A stretch of DNA of 32,538 nt from CAYPXJ01 sp964414595. GTDB taxonomy: Bacteria > Pseudomonadota > Alphaproteobacteria > Rickettsiales > CAIJLX01. Below, piece by piece: positions 30,369 through 32,538 of this stretch. The position numbers were made by a program, and so were the translations under genes. Below the pieces are notes generated by a model that saw nothing but the letters and a program-made list of their open reading frames with translations, had not been told where the DNA came from and ran no database searches. How positions within the stretch are numbered: the stretch's first letter is position 1; each line of letters begins with the position of its first letter. Where the stretch lies: assembly GCA_964414595.1 (NCBI GenBank), contig CAYPXJ010000014.1, positions 1 through 32,538 of the forward strand, written 5' to 3'.

Positions 30369-31202
30369 ATGGATCACTTAGATAAATTAGAAGCGCAATC
30401 GGTTTATATTTTCCGCGAGGCGTTTAATAAAATCGATAACATCGCGATGTTGTGGAGTTTTGGCAAGGACAGCAATGTGATGATTCATCTTGCGCGTAAG
30501 GCGTTTTTTGGAAAAGTTCCATTTCCGTTGATTCATTGCGACACCCAGCTGGAGTTTGATGAGGTGTATGCCTTTCGCGATAAATATTCGAAGGAATGGG
30601 GTGTAAATCTTATTTCCGAAATTTGTCCGCCGATAGAAGAGACGGATGCGAGCTTGCCGCATTCCGCGCGCGTCGCAGCGCGAAAAACGCTTGGCCTTAA
30701 GAATGTGCTTAAGAAATATAAATTTAACGCCATTGTTGCGGGCATTCGCCGTGATGAAGAAGGCACGCGCGCAAAAGAACGTTATTTCAGCCCGCGTGAT
30801 AGCGAAGGTAAATGGGACGTGAAGGATCAGCCGCCGGAATTTTGGGACCAATTTATGACGGATTTTCCGCCGGGAGTGCATGTGCGTGTACACCCGCTTC
30901 TGCATTGGACGGAGTTCGATATCTGGCAATATATCAAGCGCGAAAATCTGCCGATCGTGCCGCTTTATTATGCGAAGAAATATACGACCTTTGAAGGTCG
31001 TGATTTTGGTGGACGCATGATGCGGTTTCGTTCGCTCGGCGAAAAAGGTATCACCTGGCCGCTTGAAAGTCAGGCGGATACGCTGGATAAAATTATCGAA
31101 GAATTGCGCACGACAAAAGTTTCCGAACGTTCCGGTCGGCCGATGGGTAAAGATGAGGACGAAGCCGCCTTCGAAAAATTACGCGCTGCTGGGTATATGT
31201 AA
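30369..31202 (+). CDS. cysD: Sulfate adenylyltransferase subunit 2
   Basis: This 277-residue protein has the PP-loop MLWSFGKDSNVMIHLARKAF, FPLIHCDTQLEFDEVYAFRD and the AGIRRDEEGTRAKERYFSPR segment. The C-terminal FRSLGEKGITWPLES is also typical. It makes adenylyl sulfate from ATP and sulfate with CysN. I chose ATG 30369 because AGGAG lies 6 bp upstream and the family starts here (MDHLDKLEAQSVYIFREAF). An upstream ATG at 30348 lies inside cysH. It overlaps the following gene by one base. Confidence 0.96.
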   Translation: MDHLDKLEAQSVYIFREAFNKIDNIAMLWSFGKDSNVMIHLARKAFFGKVPFPLIHCDTQLEFDEVYAFRDKYSKEWGVNLISEICPPIEETDASLPHSARVAARKTLGLKNVLKKYKFNAIVAGIRRDEEGTRAKERYFSPRDSEGKWDVKDQPPEFWDQFMTDFPPGVHVRVHPLLHWTEFDIWQYIKRENLPIVPLYYAKKYTTFEGRDFGGRMMRFRSLGEKGITWPLESQADTLDKIIEELRTTKVSERSGRPMGKDEDEAAFEKLRAAGYM

Positions 31203-31849
31203 TGTTTTTAGCGGTAAAAATTTTACTCGCCATCGCAGCGGTGGGTTTTAGCGCACTTGGAAGCCTTGAGCTGTTTAATCCGGCCACTCATCCCGCCATG
31301 GATGCCGGGTTTATTTTTGCGGGTTTTGTATCGGCGTGGATTCTTATCCTTGTTAATAAAGGTCGTCGTACCGTTTCACTGTTATTTTCCTGGCTGATTA
31401 TAGGAGCGGTTGGCTATCATATTTATCATAAGGCTGGGGATTTTGAGGCGTATAAATCCACGGCACTCTATTCAAAATTATTCGGCGATTACTATGCTTA
31501 TCGCGGTGATTACACGCTCGCCGAGGAATACTATATTCGCTACAGCGGAGAATATGTGCGCACGCATGCGCCGGATTATGAAAAAGGCGATCAGGCATTT
31601 TATTATGGCGTGATGATGTTTTTGGTTTCGCGTGAATATGCGCGTGCCTTTTATAGCGCCGATCTTGAAGATGCGACCGAAACCGAATACCACCAAGCGC
31701 TTTATACGAAGCGAAAAGAATATCTACAAAAAGCGTGGAATGTTTTGCAATCCGCCCGCCACCCTGAACGCGATACGATTCTAAATCAAGTGGGGCAGGA
31801 TTACGCTTCCATGCAAACGATGAGTGCTTCAACCCAAACAGGCCATTAA
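31202..31849 (+). CDS. Hypothetical membrane protein with TPR-like tail, between cysD and cysN
   Basis: The 215-residue protein has three hydrophobic segments (about 1-22, 33-52 and 57-75). A soluble C-terminal part is rich in Tyr/Ala helices (GDYYAYRGDYTLAEEYYIRYSG, quoted in part: GDYTLAEEYYIRY) that resemble tetratricopeptide helices. I do not recognise it. It overlaps the cysD stop by one base and ends 1 bp before cysN, so it is translated within the operon although CysD and CysN normally form a complex from adjacent genes. It might anchor the sulfate-activating complex at the membrane or be a newcomer; both are inference. Confidence 0.75.
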   Translation: MFLAVKILLAIAAVGFSALGSLELFNPATHPAMDAGFIFAGFVSAWILILVNKGRRTVSLLFSWLIIGAVGYHIYHKAGDFEAYKSTALYSKLFGDYYAYRGDYTLAEEYYIRYSGEYVRTHAPDYEKGDQAFYYGVMMFLVSREYARAFYSADLEDATETEYHQALYTKRKEYLQKAWNVLQSARHPERDTILNQVGQDYASMQTMSASTQTGH

Positions 31850-31850
31850 T

Positions 31851-32538
31851 ATGTCGAAAACTGCTGCTATTAAAAACGTTTCTCCGAAAAAAGTGAAATT
31901 GGAAACCGCGCCCGAAAAATCGCGCGATGTGCTGAAAATTGTCATTGTTGGCCATGTGGACCATGGAAAATCAACGCTTGTAGGGCGTTTATTTTATGAA
32001 ACGGACAGTCTGCCACAGGGTAAATACGAAGAAATTAAAATGATTTCCGAAAAGCGCGGGATGCCCTTTGAGTGGAGCTTTTTACTTGATTCATTGCAAG
32101 CTGAGCGCGACCAGGGAATTACCGTTGATACGACACAAATCTGGTTCAAAACGGCAAAGCGCGATTATGTGATTATTGATGCGCCGGGGCATAAAGAATT
32201 TCTTAAGAACATGGTGTCAGGTGCGGCAAATGCGGAGGCGGCGCTGTTGCTCATTGATGCAAAAGAGGGGGTGAAGGAGCAATCAAAGCGCCATGGTTAT
32301 CTTTTGCATTTGCTTGGTGTTCGGCAAGTGGCAGTAGCGGTGAATAAAATGGATATGGTTGGCTACGACCAAAAAACTTTCCAGAAAATTGAAAAGGAAT
32401 ATCGCGCGTATCTGAAAGATATTGGCGTGACGCCGACCTTCGTGGTGCCGATTGCGGCGCGTGAGGGTGAAAATCTGACAAAAAAATCAGAAAATATGGA
32501 TTGGTACAAAGGGCCGACGGTGGTGGAAGCGCTCGATC
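31851..32538 (+). CDS. cysN: Sulfate adenylyltransferase subunit 1, GTPase (cut by window end)
   Basis: The first 229 residues are present. After a basic leader of about 28 residues come G1 GHVDHGKSTLVGRLF, the switch region ERDQGITVDTTQIWF, G3 DAPGHKEFLKNMVSG and G4 NKMDMVG. This is the EF-1A-like GTPase that drives ATP sulfurylation by CysD. The protein continues beyond the window, so I cannot say whether it is fused to an APS kinase (CysC). It starts 1 bp after the preceding stop. Confidence 0.93.
   Translation, partial: MSKTAAIKNVSPKKVKLETAPEKSRDVLKIVIVGHVDHGKSTLVGRLFYETDSLPQGKYEEIKMISEKRGMPFEWSFLLDSLQAERDQGITVDTTQIWFKTAKRDYVIIDAPGHKEFLKNMVSGAANAEAALLLIDAKEGVKEQSKRHGYLLHLLGVRQVAVAVNKMDMVGYDQKTFQKIEKEYRAYLKDIGVTPTFVVPIAAREGENLTKKSENMDWYKGPTVVEALD

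Overview
The window looks like a draft-assembly piece of an alphaproteobacterial chromosome of intermediate GC. The lineage is inferred from an NDUFS4-type accessory subunit of respiratory complex I, a small DUF6898-like protein, a membrane-anchored Tim14-like J-protein, the clpS-clpA pair and the style of the ribosomal and RNA polymerase proteins. I cannot name a genus. Two runs of ten N (in nusG and in a phosphohexomutase gene) are scaffold joins, and in both cases the reading frame suggests that no real sequence is missing.

Layout. 1-1030 (minus): clpS then the N-terminal part of clpA (N-end-rule proteolysis). 1273-1575 (plus): NDUFS4-like gene. 1712-3610 (minus): a DsbD-type thiol:disulfide reductase, with a long GTAC-centred palindromic element on each side. 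3785-18794 (minus): a continuous information-processing block. In transcription order it is rpsL, rpsG, fusA, a hypothetical gene, tRNA-Trp, secE, nusG, rplK, rplA, rplJ, rplL, rpoB and rpoC. There are clear sigma70-like promoters before rpsL and before tRNA-Trp, and a strong intrinsic terminator between rplL and rpoB. No tuf gene follows fusA. 18854-19541: DUF6898-like gene and a divergent J-protein gene. 19534-23091 (minus): a 1185-residue secreted-type protein with Ig/IPT-like domains, a pectin-lyase-like beta-helix and RTX calcium-binding repeats. A 12-base homopolymeric C tract lies upstream of it.

The most striking region is 23257-24755. It is a tandem array of four transcription units on the minus strand that together carry five very small membrane-protein genes (39-64 residues). 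Each unit repeats the same non-coding architecture: a PHO box (two 7-bp half-sites, 4-bp spacer), a -10 element exactly 10 bp further on, a leader with two stem-loops, a Shine-Dalgarno site, the small ORF(s), and a GC-rich hairpin terminator that begins just after the stop codon. The non-coding parts are nearly identical while the coding parts differ. I read this as a phosphate-starvation (PhoB)-controlled family of small membrane proteins and did not recognise the proteins.

24796-26168 (plus): a phosphomannomutase/phosphoglucomutase, divergent from the array. 26261-32538 (plus): an assimilatory sulfate reduction operon reading sulfite reductase, response-regulator-like protein, siroheme synthase N-domain, APS/PAPS reductase (cysH), cysD, membrane/TPR-like hypothetical, cysN (cut by the window end). 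The genes overlap or abut and follow one good promoter. Together CysD/CysN activate sulfate, CysH reduces APS/PAPS to sulfite, the siroheme enzyme supports the sulfite reductase cofactor, and the reductase makes sulfide. The response-regulator-like gene and the membrane protein are unexpected members.
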